Positions 1 through 11,100 of a stretch of 64,000 nt of DNA are shown here, one piece after another. The notes under the pieces were generated by a model that was given only the letters and a program-made list of their open reading frames with translations, was not told the DNA's origin and did not search any database. Made by a program: the position numbers and the translations under genes. The number at the start of each line of letters is the position of its first letter. Position 1 is the stretch's first letter. The DNA comes from Saussurea involucrata (lineage: Eukaryota > Streptophyta > Magnoliopsida > Asterales > Asteraceae), in NCBI GenBank assembly GCA_033807775.1, contig CM066315.1, positions 9,738,501-9,802,500 on the forward strand. The letters run 5' to 3'.

Positions 1-873
1 TGAAAAAGGTGTCTCAGTGTCAGGAGCGACCATAGCTTAAAAAGGCAACTGAATTCTTTTTCCCTTATTCCAAAAGAGTCAACATTCTTAAATTAATTTA
101 AATCAAGGATTTAGTTTAATTTAAAAATAGTGTTGGGTTAGGTTTTTGAAATATCCAAGTGGTATATTATTTTAGGGTGTTTATTATTATGAGATATATG
201 ATGACGTAAACACCAGTCTTGGACTCTTCAGATAAAATCTTCATGTTGTCCAATTAACTGCACACTTGGATAAAATTGTTAGAAAAACAATAATACGGTG
301 TGTTTGTAATCATCAAAATAAATATATAAAATATATAGAGATGTGGTACACTTGCACCAACAGAATGCTTAAAAATTTCATCTGAAAATTGGTGTCTTCC
401 TTGTGTGATCTAAAGAACTTTATATTTTAGGTATAACAGAATTTTGTAACTAGTACTGTATTGGTTCTTGTTGTCTGGAAGTGATTCATATGATGCAAAA
501 ATTGATATTATGTAATGTAGAACAGTATCTATATTATAGAAACTTGCATTTGACAGTGCCATATAAATCTGCTCTAAATTCTCATTAATTAGTTATGTTT
601 AGCTTCAATTCAAAAAAGTTGGAAAATAAAATGTTGAGTAGGTGATGAAACAAATTATGGATGCATGGAGGTTGTGCAGGGACTGGTTAGCTCTAATCAG
701 AAGAGATCAACAACTCCTTCAAGCAATGGCATCATCAAGAAATTGCATGGGCGAAAATGTGTTCCTCAACGTTCCCCGCTTTTTTAACTGTTGTTTGTTA
801 ACTTTCTATGTTTGACAATTATTAATTGCCTATTAAACTTGGAAGTGTTGCGTTTTTTTCATTGTGATGAAAA
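1..873. other. Non-coding AT-rich stretch
   Basis: I see no coding sequence, terminal repeat or splice-supported exon here. It is ordinary AT-rich intergenic sequence running up to the tandem repeat and ORF that follow. Confidence 0.4.
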
Positions 874-1013
874 ATGCTTCGCTTCCAAATATTATGTGTG
901 CAAGTATCACTTGACGTAGTTGCTTGTAATATTATATTGGGACTTGTATGGCGTTTGCAAATAATTTTCAGCCTAATGAAAGACCTTTATTCAAGAGCAG
1001 ACTTCCTTTTGCA

Positions 1014-1140
1014 AACGAATCTTGCAGTTACTTTTTCAGTTGAATCTTACAGGCTCTTTTGCAGACAAATCTTGCAGTTACTTTTTCAGTCGAATCTTAC
1101 AGGCTCTTTTCAGACGAATCTTGCAGTGAACTATTCAGAC
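1014..1140. repeat. Short tandem repeat, about 2.5 copies of a ~50-bp unit
   Basis: The phrases TCTTGCAGTTACTTTTTCAG and GAATCTTACAGGCTCTTTT recur at about 1018-1070 and 1069-1110, and a third partial copy follows to about 1140. The spacing is roughly 50 bp. The array lies just upstream of a TATA-like CTATAAGTAG (about 1192) and the ORF at 1296, so it may belong to that unit's promoter. Confidence 0.6.
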
Positions 1141-1295
1141 GAAATCTTTGACCATATCCACATCCCTGATGAAGAACATACATTTTCACGGCTATAAGTA
1201 GATGGCATGATGAAGTAGTAATTCACAACTTGCTATCTATCTTTTATACATTCTTTTACACCGTTTACAAACATTCTCTCGCTTTTCTTAACACT

Positions 1296-1865
1296 ATGGC
1301 TGGAGGTTCAAGATCAAGGGGGAACAGGTCGGCGAATGGGGCTGGAACTTCACGTTCAGCAGCCTACCAACCACTGAACGATGGAGCTTGCCGGAGTACC
1401 TGGAAGTTACCGGAAACAGACGAGGAGTGGATAAACTATAGGCGAACTGCGGCCGATTATCCATTCACGGCTGAGGAGGAACAAGACTGGGAGATGGCAT
1501 GCGAGAATTACCACTTCGATAATGACGGAGAAAACCCACCAACGTATCATTGTACCCAGCCACCACAAAGTCAACGAATTACTCCTTTAGTTCAAAAATC
1601 CATTGATGAGGCGAACGCCGGTATCGAAAGGGTAAAAGGTATGTGGAACCATAACAGGGGTATTCAGTAGGGGAAAATGGAGTATCTAGCGGAGAAGAAA
1701 CGAGAACTGGCCATGACTAGGGCTCACGTTCGGGAGCTGCAACGACAGATTAAGGAAGTAGAAGAGGAACTACAAGAAATCGAAGACGACTACACGGGAA
1801 TGGAGGACGTCATCAAGGAAAAGGTTAACTTCATCACCGGAATCCAGGACGCATTCCAGTCATAA
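1296..1865 (+). pseudogene. Unrecognised coiled-coil ORF interrupted by one in-frame TAG
   Basis: An ATG at 1296 opens a frame (residues MAGGSRSRGNRSANG...) that meets TAG at 1668-1670 and then continues in the same frame to TAA at 1865, about 189 codons in all. The first part is rich in charged and aromatic residues (DEEWINYRRTA, EEEQDWEMACENYHFD). The part after the TAG is a strongly heptad-like helix (VRELQRQIKEVEEELQEIED). I do not recognise the family. A TATA-like CTATAAGTAG lies about 105 bp upstream and a T9 run follows the stop. It could be a relic of a retroelement or host gene inactivated by one nonsense change, or two short ORFs. No LTRs or target duplication were found around it. 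Confidence 0.4.
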
Positions 1866-2039
1866 ATTTTTTTTTTTACCTGCACTGTATCCGTTTCGTT
1901 TGGGAAGATGATTTGCAATAATTGATCTTTTAATTAATTTCCTTATTAAATAACTTAAAATGGGGAAAACATTTTCTTTAATTAATTTCTATATTAAATA
2001 CATTAAAATGAAAAGGAAACAATACATTAAAAACCTCAA

Positions 2040-2392
2040 CTACATAAAATGATAACCTAAAAAAACTATAGGGACATTTATGCTTTTTTTAATTTGCCCC
2101 AAACTAGAGGGGCCAAAACTGCAAATTTCGAAAAATCGTGGGACTACCGCGGGACACAATCGCGGGACAGGGGCCAAAACTGGTCCCGCGGGCAAAGTTG
2201 AGGGGGAAAATGGTAGCCGCGGGGTATCTTGAGGGGGAATAGCGGGATAAATGGCCAAACCTGGTGCCACGTGGTTGTGGGTCCCGCGACCGCGGGATTT
2301 TTTGCGGGAAAAATGGGTATTTCGGCAAATTGAACTAGAAAATGAGTATTTTGGCAAGTCAAACTTTGGGTATTTTAATTAATTTCCCTAGA
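2040..2392. repeat. GC-rich repetitive segment with GCGGGAC motifs
   Basis: In an otherwise AT-rich setting this stretch holds many GCGGGAC / CCGCGGG motifs and short repeated phrases such as GGGGCCAAAACT. Its right end (TTTTAATTAATTTCCC, about 2374-2389) matches the terminal sequence of the inverted-repeat element at 49018-49410, so it may be a decayed member of that family. The opposite terminus was not found. The ORFs crossing it look like chance frames in the repeat. Confidence 0.4.
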
Positions 2393-2496
2393 AATAATTA
2401 TGTTTGGTTATAGATCAAGTAAGTAATTATTTCAATTTATATTTGAACAATGATGTGAAAATAAAGTAAAAATAAATTGGTATTTTTCTTTCCTTA

Positions 2497-3259
2497 GACC
2501 ATCCACACACGGCTTGCATTTTCAATTGCAAAGCTACGTGGTGTCAGAAATTCAATGCCACATGGGATATGGATTGCATTTCTTGCAATTATATTTGCAA
2601 GCCACATCACCACATGGAGCTGACAATTGCACCATATCATCCCAATTTATTTTAACTATTTGAATAAATTAAATGGTTTTAAAAGAATAAAATTTATAAA
2701 TTAATAATATTAATTTATTTTTAATTAAATTAATTATTCTTATTAAAAAATATTCCATTATGTCCGTATATTATTTTTTATATGAAATATATACAATATA
2801 ATTAAATTAAGTTTAACCATTAAATTTTATAATTACTTAAAATTACTATTATACATAATAAAACATATAATACTGAACTATAAAATAAATAAAATGATTG
2901 TATTTATAATTAATTCAATAAATGTTGTGTTTTGATATAATTTAATAAATTATATATTAAATTAAAACAATGAACTATAAAATAAATAAAATGATTGTAT
3001 TGTATTATTATATCATAAATTAATCGTTTATTTAAAATTAATGTTTATATTTTAATTAACATTAAATTAAAATAAAGAATTTTATATATTATGTTATATT
3101 AATTAAAAAATAGAATGTATATAATAATTTATAAAGTAATTAATAAATATTGTAGTTGGGACCACTTTTGAAAGTGTAGGTGGATTGCATGTGTGTAGAA
3201 GGTAATTGTAAAAACTGATGTGGCACAATTGAAAGTGTAAATGAATTGCATGGATGGTC
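2497..3259. mobile_element. PIF/Harbinger-type MITE
   Basis: The termini are inverted repeats: GACCATCCACACACGG on the left and, read inward from the right, GACCATCCATGCAATTC. The element is flanked by TTA on both sides (2494-2496 and 3260-3262), the 3-bp duplication typical of PIF/Harbinger and Tourist elements. The 763-bp interior is very AT-rich and non-coding. The last ~30 bp (GGATGGTCTTACTCTC...) are repeated once more just outside, to about 3290. Confidence 0.7.
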
Positions 3260-3404
3260 TTACTCTCTAGCATGGATGTGGATGGTCTTACTCTCCAGCA
3301 TGGATGCTTTTCGTGATAATGACTTTTGTAAAAGACAAAAATATCCTTATTAGTACATGATTTTTTGTGAAGGGTCACTTGGCAAATTATCACCGCAAGA
3401 TATC

Positions 3405-3528
3405 AGCTCTAAATAAATTCAATGGCCATAATTATTGTGTACTCCTGGATTCGAACCGTAAACAGATGGGATATTTCACCATATCCCCCCGGACCTTAAC
3501 TACTATGCCACAACCTTTGTAGTTTCAA
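3405..3528 (-). mobile_element. tRNA-derived SINE (minus strand)
   Basis: Read on the minus strand, the segment has an A-box-like GTGGCATAGTAGTTAAGG (3494-3512) and a consensus B box GGTTCGAATCC (3447-3457), spaced as in a tRNA-type RNA polymerase III promoter. The stretch between the boxes matches the plus-strand copy at 52268-52390 over about 50 bp. It cannot fold as an intact tRNA, and no poly(A) tail or target duplication could be fixed, so the ends are approximate. Confidence 0.55.
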
Positions 3529-3683
3529 TACATGAATCTTATTTTGTGGTTTCACTTTAGACATTATTCATTAACTATATTTTTACTTTGACTAATTGAT
3601 GGTTTGATGTAGGATGAGAAGTGTAATAAGGGATTTTGACATTTGATCATTTTTAATTATTGTTGATCTAATGGTTCAGATTA

Positions 3684-4246
3684 AGGACTGTTTGACAGTT
3701 GTTGAATGGTTTAGTGCAGAATGATTAAGAGATTCTTATGATATAATGTAAATGAAATATGGTTGTTTGTTAATTATTCATAATGAAATTTTGTTAAGGG
3801 AGACCCAAGATATAAAATAATTCAGAGGTTTTAGAACCATTAAGAGGCAGACTTTTTTTCGTCAAACAAGATTCGCCTCTTAGCGATTTAGAGGTTGTCT
3901 CTTAGGGTGCGTTTGGTACGCAGACTGGATGGGATGGGACGGGACAAAAAAATAGTCTCATGTTTGGTATGCCATGGGACAAAAATCAGATGGGACAACA
4001 TGGGACAAAAACAAGTTTTCATGGGACAAAACTTAAGATTTTTTGTTCCACCAAAATAGGTGGAACAACATGGGACTAAAACATAAGATTACTAAAATAC
4101 CCATTTTTTCCAACGTAACCTAGATTAAAATTATCTCTTCCAGTCCAGTCCAGTCCCGTCCCATCCAGTCCCGTCCCGTCCCGTCCCATACAGTGTGCGT
4201 ACCAAACGCTACCTTAATGAACTTTTAAAAAGTAAAGAAACAACCC
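3684..4246. mobile_element. PIF-type MITE carrying a nested MITE
   Basis: The outer element starts with AGGACTGTTTGACAGTTG after TTA (3681-3683) and ends near AAACAACCC (about 4246). It resembles the 62384-62691 element along its length, including a shared TTTTAGAACCATTAAG segment. The alignment is broken by a 309-bp insertion (3905-4213). The right TTA appears mutated (TGA), so the right boundary is tentative. Confidence 0.5.
3905..4213. mobile_element. Nested PIF/Tourist MITE of the GGGTGCGTTTGGT family
   Basis: Inverted ends GGGTGCGTTTGGTACGCAG and (from the right) GGTAGCGTTTGGTACGCA, flanked by TTA at 3902-3904 and 4214-4216. The interior has GGGAC/GTCCC runs near the ends and is non-coding. 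The MITE split by the LINE at 36177-48401 is a close relative, and this copy serves as the template showing that the split is an insertion. Confidence 0.7.
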
Positions 4247-5677
4247 TGAGTCTCAAAATAACCCATTAAGAATTAGCTTATAAGGGTATTTTTGATGGAT
4301 CTCCAATTATGATTGATCCAAGGATGGAGATCCCTTCTTACATTTTTCACAGTAACTACTATTCTTACTTAAACCAACTCTTGATGATGAATAGTTACAA
4401 TCCTATTTATTTGAATTAGTTAGAAACTTACAACACATGCATGTAACAACTTAGCATCAAATATTGTATAACTATTTTAAACAACTCAAATTTCTTATGT
4501 CTAAATCACCATCATAGATGTATGTGTTATACTGAGAATTTTTGTTGTGTTATTGTTGCTAAAATGTGATCAAGCAAATCTAATGTAACATTATTGGTAA
4601 TCCAAATTGGATTCAGTTTAATCTCAGGGATTGACATTAAATCTAAAATCAAAACCGATGATGGAATGTGTTTGTTGTTAATGTGTGATTGTTTGTAGTT
4701 AGTTATTGGTTGTGTTTGCTTATAAAGGGCGGGAAGAAAGGGGGGATAAAGAGAAGAAGGGTTTGTTTTCTTTTTCTTAATTAAATAAGTCTAGTTTTGA
4801 AATTAAATTTAAAATTTCTTTTTATGATGTGTCTCATCTTTTCATATCAAATAAACAAGACATCAACTAACCGTATCTACATTGTCTAGAATATACTAAA
4901 TAAAAAAGAGATTAATTAGAAAGTATGACTAATTGTTATATGTAATTTTGGTTTTGAATGAACAAGATATGTTGTAATTTTTATATATTATAGTTATATC
5001 TTAAAGGAGAATTAATTAAGTGAGGGAAAATAAATTAAAAGATATGCTGATGGGAATGCGAAAATGAAAATGGTTTTTTTTGGGGTTGCTTTGTTCATGT
5101 TTATTCCACATAAAATTAATAGATAATGATGCATGTTCTGTTTTATTAATGTCCAAAAAATACTCCTCTTCTCTCCTCCAGATGGTATCTAGTGTATCCC
5201 GTATGGAGCCATCAGTCTTCACCCGACATGCGCATTGCTCGCGTTAGGAATTGTCCGAAAAGGTTCGATTGAATCCCATGCTTTCATGGTCCCTATCTCT
5301 GCCCCGGTACTGGCCGACACGTAGGTCTGAACTAGTTGTTTGCTCAACTATAAGCTGGCATTTTTATTAAGAAGATAGGAGTAGGTGTTGTTGTCTTGAA
5401 GAAAACCTAAACTTGTGCTTAGCTAAATCAATCTAAAACTGTTCATACTAAACCTAATACTTTGCTTGAATCCATATATCATACCTAATAGAAAATTTCA
5501 CTTTAGAAATCTGAAGCAGATTGGAATTTCTTTCATTTACGGTGAAGCAGAATCTCGCTGAACCGAACAAAACCATTCGATCACGAACGAACTTTGATGA
5601 ATGATTAGATCTACAAAGCCATTCAACTATAAGCACGAGGGGAGGGGGGGTAAAGAAGATCATACCCGAAGTTACAA
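4247..5677. other. Non-coding intergenic stretch
   Basis: No gene or complete element is recognisable in these 1.4 kb. The sequence is AT-rich with stops in all frames. A less AT-rich patch at about 5165-5330 may be old repeat debris but has no identifiable termini. Confidence 0.35.
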
Positions 5678-5710
5678 GTTGCAATGTGAAAGATCATGGA
5701 AGACTTTGGG
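5678..5710. repeat. 33-bp direct repeat, left copy
   Basis: The 33 bp here are repeated exactly at 11889-11921. Together the two copies bracket the whole block of TA tracts, inverted-repeat elements and the copia retrotransposon. Confidence 0.75.
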
Positions 5711-5730
5711 GTATATATATATATATATAT

Positions 5731-5958
5731 AGACTCCGTAAAATGCAAACCTTGCATTTGTTGCACACCTTACAAACCACAGTCTGCATATGTGCAGAAC
5801 CAGTCTGCATATGTGCATATGCATACGTGCAAGAATATACATATAATGAACATACATTCATATGAGATAATGCATATATGCAGATTGGTTCTGCACATAT
5901 GCAGACTGTGGTTTGTAAAGGGTGCAACAAATACATGGTTTGAATTTGATTTGTACCC

Positions 5959-5959
<1 letters not shown>
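5731..5959. mobile_element. Foldback (inverted-repeat) element 1 in a TA tract
   Basis: Arms at about 5761-5802 and 5887-5928 are near-perfect inverted repeats of roughly 40 bp (core GGTTCTGCACATATGCAG), separated by an AT-rich loop with further TGCATATG palindromes. (TA)n runs flank it on both sides (5712-5730 and 5960-5970). It has no coding capacity. ORFs across it are low-complexity shadows. Confidence 0.6.
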
Positions 5960-5990
<31 letters not shown>

Positions 5991-6221
5991 CTTGAGATCA
6001 TGTGAGACCAGGCTATTTCCGTGAGACCGTAAGACCAAAAAATTAACACTGAACCTTCACAACAAAAGACTGTGAAGGTACTGTGATGGTAAACCTTCAC
6101 AGTGTTTTTGCTGTGAAGGTTTGCTATTTTTCTTACCTTCACAATAAATCACTGTGAAAGTTTAGTGTTAATTTCTTGGTCTCACGGTCTCACGAAAACA
6201 AGTTGGTTTCACGTGAACCCA

Positions 6222-6222
<1 letters not shown>
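5991..6222. mobile_element. Foldback element 2 between TA tracts
   Basis: Arms at about 6020-6055 and 6160-6192 (GTGAGACCGTAAGACC against GGTCTCACGGTCTCAC) are inverted repeats, and a second internal hairpin is built from AACCTTCACAG / CTGTGAAGGTT. A (GA)n tract borders the left side and a (TA)n tract begins at about 6225. Confidence 0.6.
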
Positions 6223-6259
<37 letters not shown>

Positions 6260-6263
6260 TCTT

Positions 6264-7012
6264 AGGTTCAAATGAGAAGTGCTAAATATTTGAGAAGTAG
6301 AGAAGTAATCTTGGCCATTTATTCAGTCAAGATCGGTTATAATTTGTCAAAAGTTGCGGCTTTGACTGGTCAAAAGTTGCGGTTGTTCTAAAAATAGAAG
6401 GGCAATTTCGTAACTTTTACAAAAAACACGGGACGAGTTCATATATAAATCTGTGTGATTCACATATGAACTGTACGTTCATATATGAACCTTTGTAATT
6501 GACATATGAACTCTTTATAACTAATTCATATATGAATCTTGTGATTCATATATGAAACTAATTAACTGTAGGTTCATATACGAATCAGTTGAACCAATTA
6601 ACTGATTCATATATGAACATTTGTGTTCATATATGAATCTTTGTGATTCATATATGAAACTAATTAAGTGATTCATATATGAACATTTGTGTTCATATAT
6701 GAACCTTTGTGATTCTTATATGAATTTTTTTTAACTAATTCTCATATGAACAAATTAACTGATTCATATATGAATTAGTTAAAAAGAGTTTATATGTGAA
6801 TTACAAAGGTTCATATATGAACACAAAGATTCATATATGAACATAAAGGTTCATATATGAACTCGTCCCGCGTATTTTTTACGAAAGTACCCCTCTATCT
6901 TGTGTAGAGGAATTATTCGCTGCTTCTCGGTCAAAGCCGCCGATCTTGACCGAATGAATGGCTAAGATCACTTCTTTATTTCTCAAATATTTAGCACTTC
7001 TCGTTTGAACCT
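6264..7012. mobile_element. Foldback element 3 with ~31-bp terminal inverted repeats
   Basis: The ends AGGTTCAAATGAGAAGTGCT and (inverted, from the right) AGGTTCAAACGAGAAGTGCT continue inward as inverted repeats for at least 30 bp. The interior (about 6435-6870) is a dense run of TTCATATATGAA palindromes, with further matched blocks (TCAAGATCGG / CCGATCTTGA). The whole element can fold into one long hairpin. (TA)n tracts lie on both sides. Confidence 0.65.
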
Positions 7013-7020
7013 CTCACTAT

Positions 7021-7066
<46 letters not shown>
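7021..7066. repeat. (TA)n microsatellite, copia target
   Basis: An uninterrupted TA tract between foldback element 3 and the copia 5' LTR. Its last five bases (TATAT, 7062-7066) are the left copy of the copia target duplication. Confidence 0.85.
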
Positions 7067-7070
<4 letters not shown>

Positions 7071-7271
7071 AGAGTTATTATCGTACATATGTAAAGTACA
7101 AGGGTCGTTCTGTAATTATCTGTAACTTATCTAGTATATATAGGTCTCTTATGCTTCATAGTTAGGTTAATCTCTCTTTTGTAATTGCTCTCCAATATAT
7201 GAAAAGCTTCGGCCGTTCCAGCCACATCTCTCTCAAGTCTCTCATCATCGAATCACTCATCAATTCTAACA
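7067..7271 (+). repeat. 5' LTR of the copia element
   Basis: Begins TGTTAGAG and ends TTCTAACA, 205 bp. It contains TATATATAGG at about 7134, a likely TATA box. It differs from the right LTR at about 7206 (C/T), 7250 and 7255. Confidence 0.92.
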
Positions 7272-7284
7272 TGGTATCAGAGCT
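7272..7284 (+). other. tRNA-iMet primer-binding site
   Basis: TGGTATCAGAGCT follows the 5' LTR directly. This is complementary to the 3' end of plant initiator methionine tRNA, the standard copia primer. Confidence 0.9.
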
Positions 7285-7395
7285 TTAGGTACGTCTCATC
7301 TATCCTATTGATTGATTGCTTATTCATCGGTTCTCATTATTCGATTTCTGCTTGCTTCCTGTTTTGTGTTTATTCGTGTTTCGAATCGCCCTAAT

Positions 7396-8064
7396 CCGGA
7401 ACACTCAGTTCCGGTTCTCCCACTCCGGATCACACCCAGTACCGGATCCTGCTTTCATATTCAATTTCCGGAACCTATTTTTATATTTCGGAACCTGTTT
7501 ACTGCTTCCGGAACCTGTGTTTCTATAGTCCGGAACCTGTTTTACTACTTCCATTGTCAATTTCCGGAACCTGTTTCTATAGTCCGAAACTTGTGTCTAT
7601 TTTCTAAATTCCGGAACACCTTTAGCCTCACAAACACCGGAACTCCTCTTCTGCCACTCCGGAACACTATATACCTGCACTCCGGAACACCTTAGTTCCG
7701 AATACCGGAACCGATTTCGCATACAAACTCCGGAACCTTACTTTTTTCGGAACTCTCCTTATCAAATTCCGGAACACTCAACCCATAACTCCGGTTCCCG
7801 TTTTCTTCAATTCCGGATCTTTCTTGATTCCGGAACTCACATTCCGGTACCTTCAATTGATCCGCGAAAACAGGGTTTGAGAACATCTTGATTCCGGAAC
7901 TCATATTTCATTTGCCTCAATTACGATCTTTGACCTCCGGTACTTCCTACTCCGGTACTGCATATTTCGGAACTTATATATAATTCCGGTACATCACCCA
8001 CTCCGGAACTCCTTACATATCGTTCCGGATCTTTATTTCTACATATCGGATCTCTACACTCCGG
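7396..8064 (+). repeat. CCGG-rich leader, about 26 TTCCGGAAC-like motifs
   Basis: Between the primer-binding site and the first ORF the motif (A/T)(C/T)CCGGAAC recurs irregularly, on average every ~25 bp. I counted 26 CCGG cores plus several degenerate TTCGGAAC versions. The frames are open only briefly. The capsid-coding part of copia gag would normally lie here and is not recognisable. Confidence 0.8.
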
Positions 8065-8119
8065 AACCTATTTTCGGATCATTCGTTCGGGTTCAGTTCC
8101 AGTTCTCTAAATCTGTCAT

Positions 8120-11100
8120 ATGGCTCTCAATAGCCAGTCTAAATACAGTGAATGCACGTTCTGTCACTCTACTTCTCATCTTCTCCTCAACTGCCCAATT
8201 CAAAAATGTCGCTGGTGTGGGATCACACAGCCACGACACTATGGGTCTGACTGCCCAAAGCATCCACGGAATTCAAGTAAGCAAAGGCAACAGCGCACTC
8301 AGTCATTTGCTGGATCAATCACTCAAGATTCCCCTACGCCGGCAATTCAGGCGCCGCATAGCAACAACTCATCGCCTGACCTTATGGAACTCATGCGCCG
8401 AAACCAAGAGCTTATAGAGCGACTCATGACAGGTTCTATGGGTATGAATTCTCAGTGCAATATCTCAGCACCAGGTAACCCTTGGCTATTTGACTCTGGA
8501 TGTTGTAACCACATGACACCTAAGGCTGGCGGATTTGTCTCTAAGCAAACCTCCAGAATGTTCTCATCAGTCCGTATGGCGGATGATACTCGCTTACATG
8601 TATCTTTCAGTGGGACTGTATCTACCCCTAATATACAATTACCTGATGTGCTACATATTCCTAACTTATCTCTGAGCCTGATTTCAATCACTCAGCTTAT
8701 GGAATCTGGTCTAATTGTTCTGTTTCATCCTTCTGGTTGTGTTGTGCAGGATCCCAAGACCAAGCAGATCCTTGGAGTAGGCCGTAAAGTTGGTCGGATG
8801 ATTGAAGTGGTCTACCTCCGTCTTCCCTTACGCTCATCAAATTTTGTTGGTTCTGTTTCCAGTACCCCTTCCTTTGAATTATGGCATGAGCGCCTAGGAC
8901 ATTTATCTTTAGCTAGAATAAAACTGTTAGCTAGTTCAGGATTGTTAGGAAACACTTCTTCTGAAAACGTTTCTTGTTTATCTTGTCAACTTGGCAAACA
9001 TCATGCCTTACCCTTTCAACTAAATGAATTTAAATTTGTTTCTCCTTTTGATCTCATTCACTCTGATGTTTGGGGAACAGCACCACATCCATCCATGGGA
9101 GGTTCTCGATACTTTGTTATCTTTATCGATGATCACACACGCTTTACATGGATATATCTCATGAAACACCGCTCAGAACTACCTCAAATATATATTACCT
9201 TCGTCCGTATGATTCTGACCCAGTTTTCCAAGCCCATAAAGATTCTTCGAGCAGATAATGCTATGGAATACAAAGAATCTTCTCTCCTCTCTTTTCTTCA
9301 ATCTCAGGGTACTCTTTCTCAGTACTCCTGTCCCGGCACCTCTCCGCAAAATGGACGTGCAGAACGTAAACATCGCCACATCCTCGATACTGTTCGTACT
9401 CTATTAATCTCAGCCAAGTGTCCAGAACGTTTTTGGGGCGAAGCTGCCTTCACGGCTGTCTACACCATCAACCGACACCCGACCCCCATCCTAAATCAAA
9501 AGTCTCCTTATGAAGTGCTCCATGGGGTCTCCCCTTCATATGAACTCCTAAAAGTGTGGGGTTGTGCCTGCTTTGTTCAGTTGCAATCTCATGAACACAC
9601 CAAACTCGAACCTCGTTCTCGATTATGTTGTTTTCTTAGCTATGGAATTGAACACAAAGGTTATCGTTGTTGGGATCCAGTCTCTAAGAGACTACGTATA
9701 TCCCGTCATGTCACATTCTGGGAACATCTTCCCTTCTCAACAGTGTCCAAATTTCAGGACATACCGAATCCTTCCACTTCCTTCTTCACTGATACATCTA
9801 TCTCATTGGACTCACTCCAATTAGATCCCATACTCACCCCTCCATCTGGTCCACCTCCCTCCGCTGCACCTCAATTTGTACCCTCTTCCGATCCACCCTC
9901 ATTTGTGCCCGCTGCACCTCAATCTATGCCCTCTTCCGATTCACCCTCATCTGTGCCTGCTGATCATGATCAATCATCTGTACCACCTCCAAGGACTACT
10001 TCTGAGTCATCTGCTGAGTCTATGGATCCTAGATCTTCTCAACCAAAGGGTGTACGACGCTCAGAACAGGTAAGACAAGTTCCTTCTCACATTCGTGATT
10101 ATCATTGTTATGCTACATTGATGTCCAACCATGAACCCACTTCCTTCAAGGAAGCTTTCTCTAACCCTGTTTGGCGGCAAGCTATGACTTAGGAACTTCA
10201 GGCACTTGACAAAGCCAATACATGGGAGTTTGTACCTCTCCCACCGGGCAAGTCACCTATTGGTTCCAAATGGGTCTTCAAAATCAAAACAAAGTCTGAT
10301 GGATCCATTGATCGATATAAAGCACGTCTTGTGGCAAAAGGTTTCAATCAAGAATATGGCATTGATTACGAGGAAACGTTTGCTCCTGTGGCTCGGGTCA
10401 CCTCGGTTCGTAGTCTTCTCGCCATTGCTGCCACCAAAAGATGGCCACTTTACCAGATGGATGTCAAGAATGTCTTTCTCAATGGCGATCTCGAAGAGGA
10501 AGTCTACATGAGACCCCCTCCAGGCGTGATCTCTCGACAGGGTCATGTATGCCGACTACGAAAAGCCCTCTATGGTCTCAAACAAGCTCCTCGTGCTTGG
10601 TTTGAAAAATTTAGCAATACTGTCATTTCATTGGGGTTTTCTCCGAGTAATTATGATTCTGGCCTATTTACTCGGACCACTGATGCAGGTACTATCTTAC
10701 TCCTATTGTATGTTGATGATATGATCATTACCGGCAGTGACTCTACAGGTATCACCCATCTCAAACATTCTCTCAGCTCATGCTTTGTGATGAAAGATCT
10801 TGGTAAGCTACACTACTTTCTTGGCCTTGAAGTTCTGTCAGACTCTTCCGGCATCTATCTCTGTCAAGCCAAGTACATTTCAGATCTGTTGTCCAAAGCT
10901 GGGATTACATACAACAAAGTTGCATCTACACCTATTGAGCAAAACCTGCATCTTGCTCCAAATGCCGGAACCCCTCTGCGGGACCCTACACGGTACCGTC
11001 AACTAGTTGGATCTCTGGTCTACCTGACTGTTACTCGACCGGATCTTGCATATGCAGTTCATATAGTCAGCCAGTTCATGGCTGCTCCGTGCTCCGATCA

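Noticed and set aside
3447..3512. Minus-strand tRNA gene
   Set aside because: A and B boxes are present but the intervening sequence cannot form a cloverleaf, and a related copy exists at 52268. It is a SINE.
4728..4745. GGGCGGGAAGAAAG as a second E2F site
   Set aside because: It lies in gene-free DNA with no transcription unit nearby and only partly matches the consensus.
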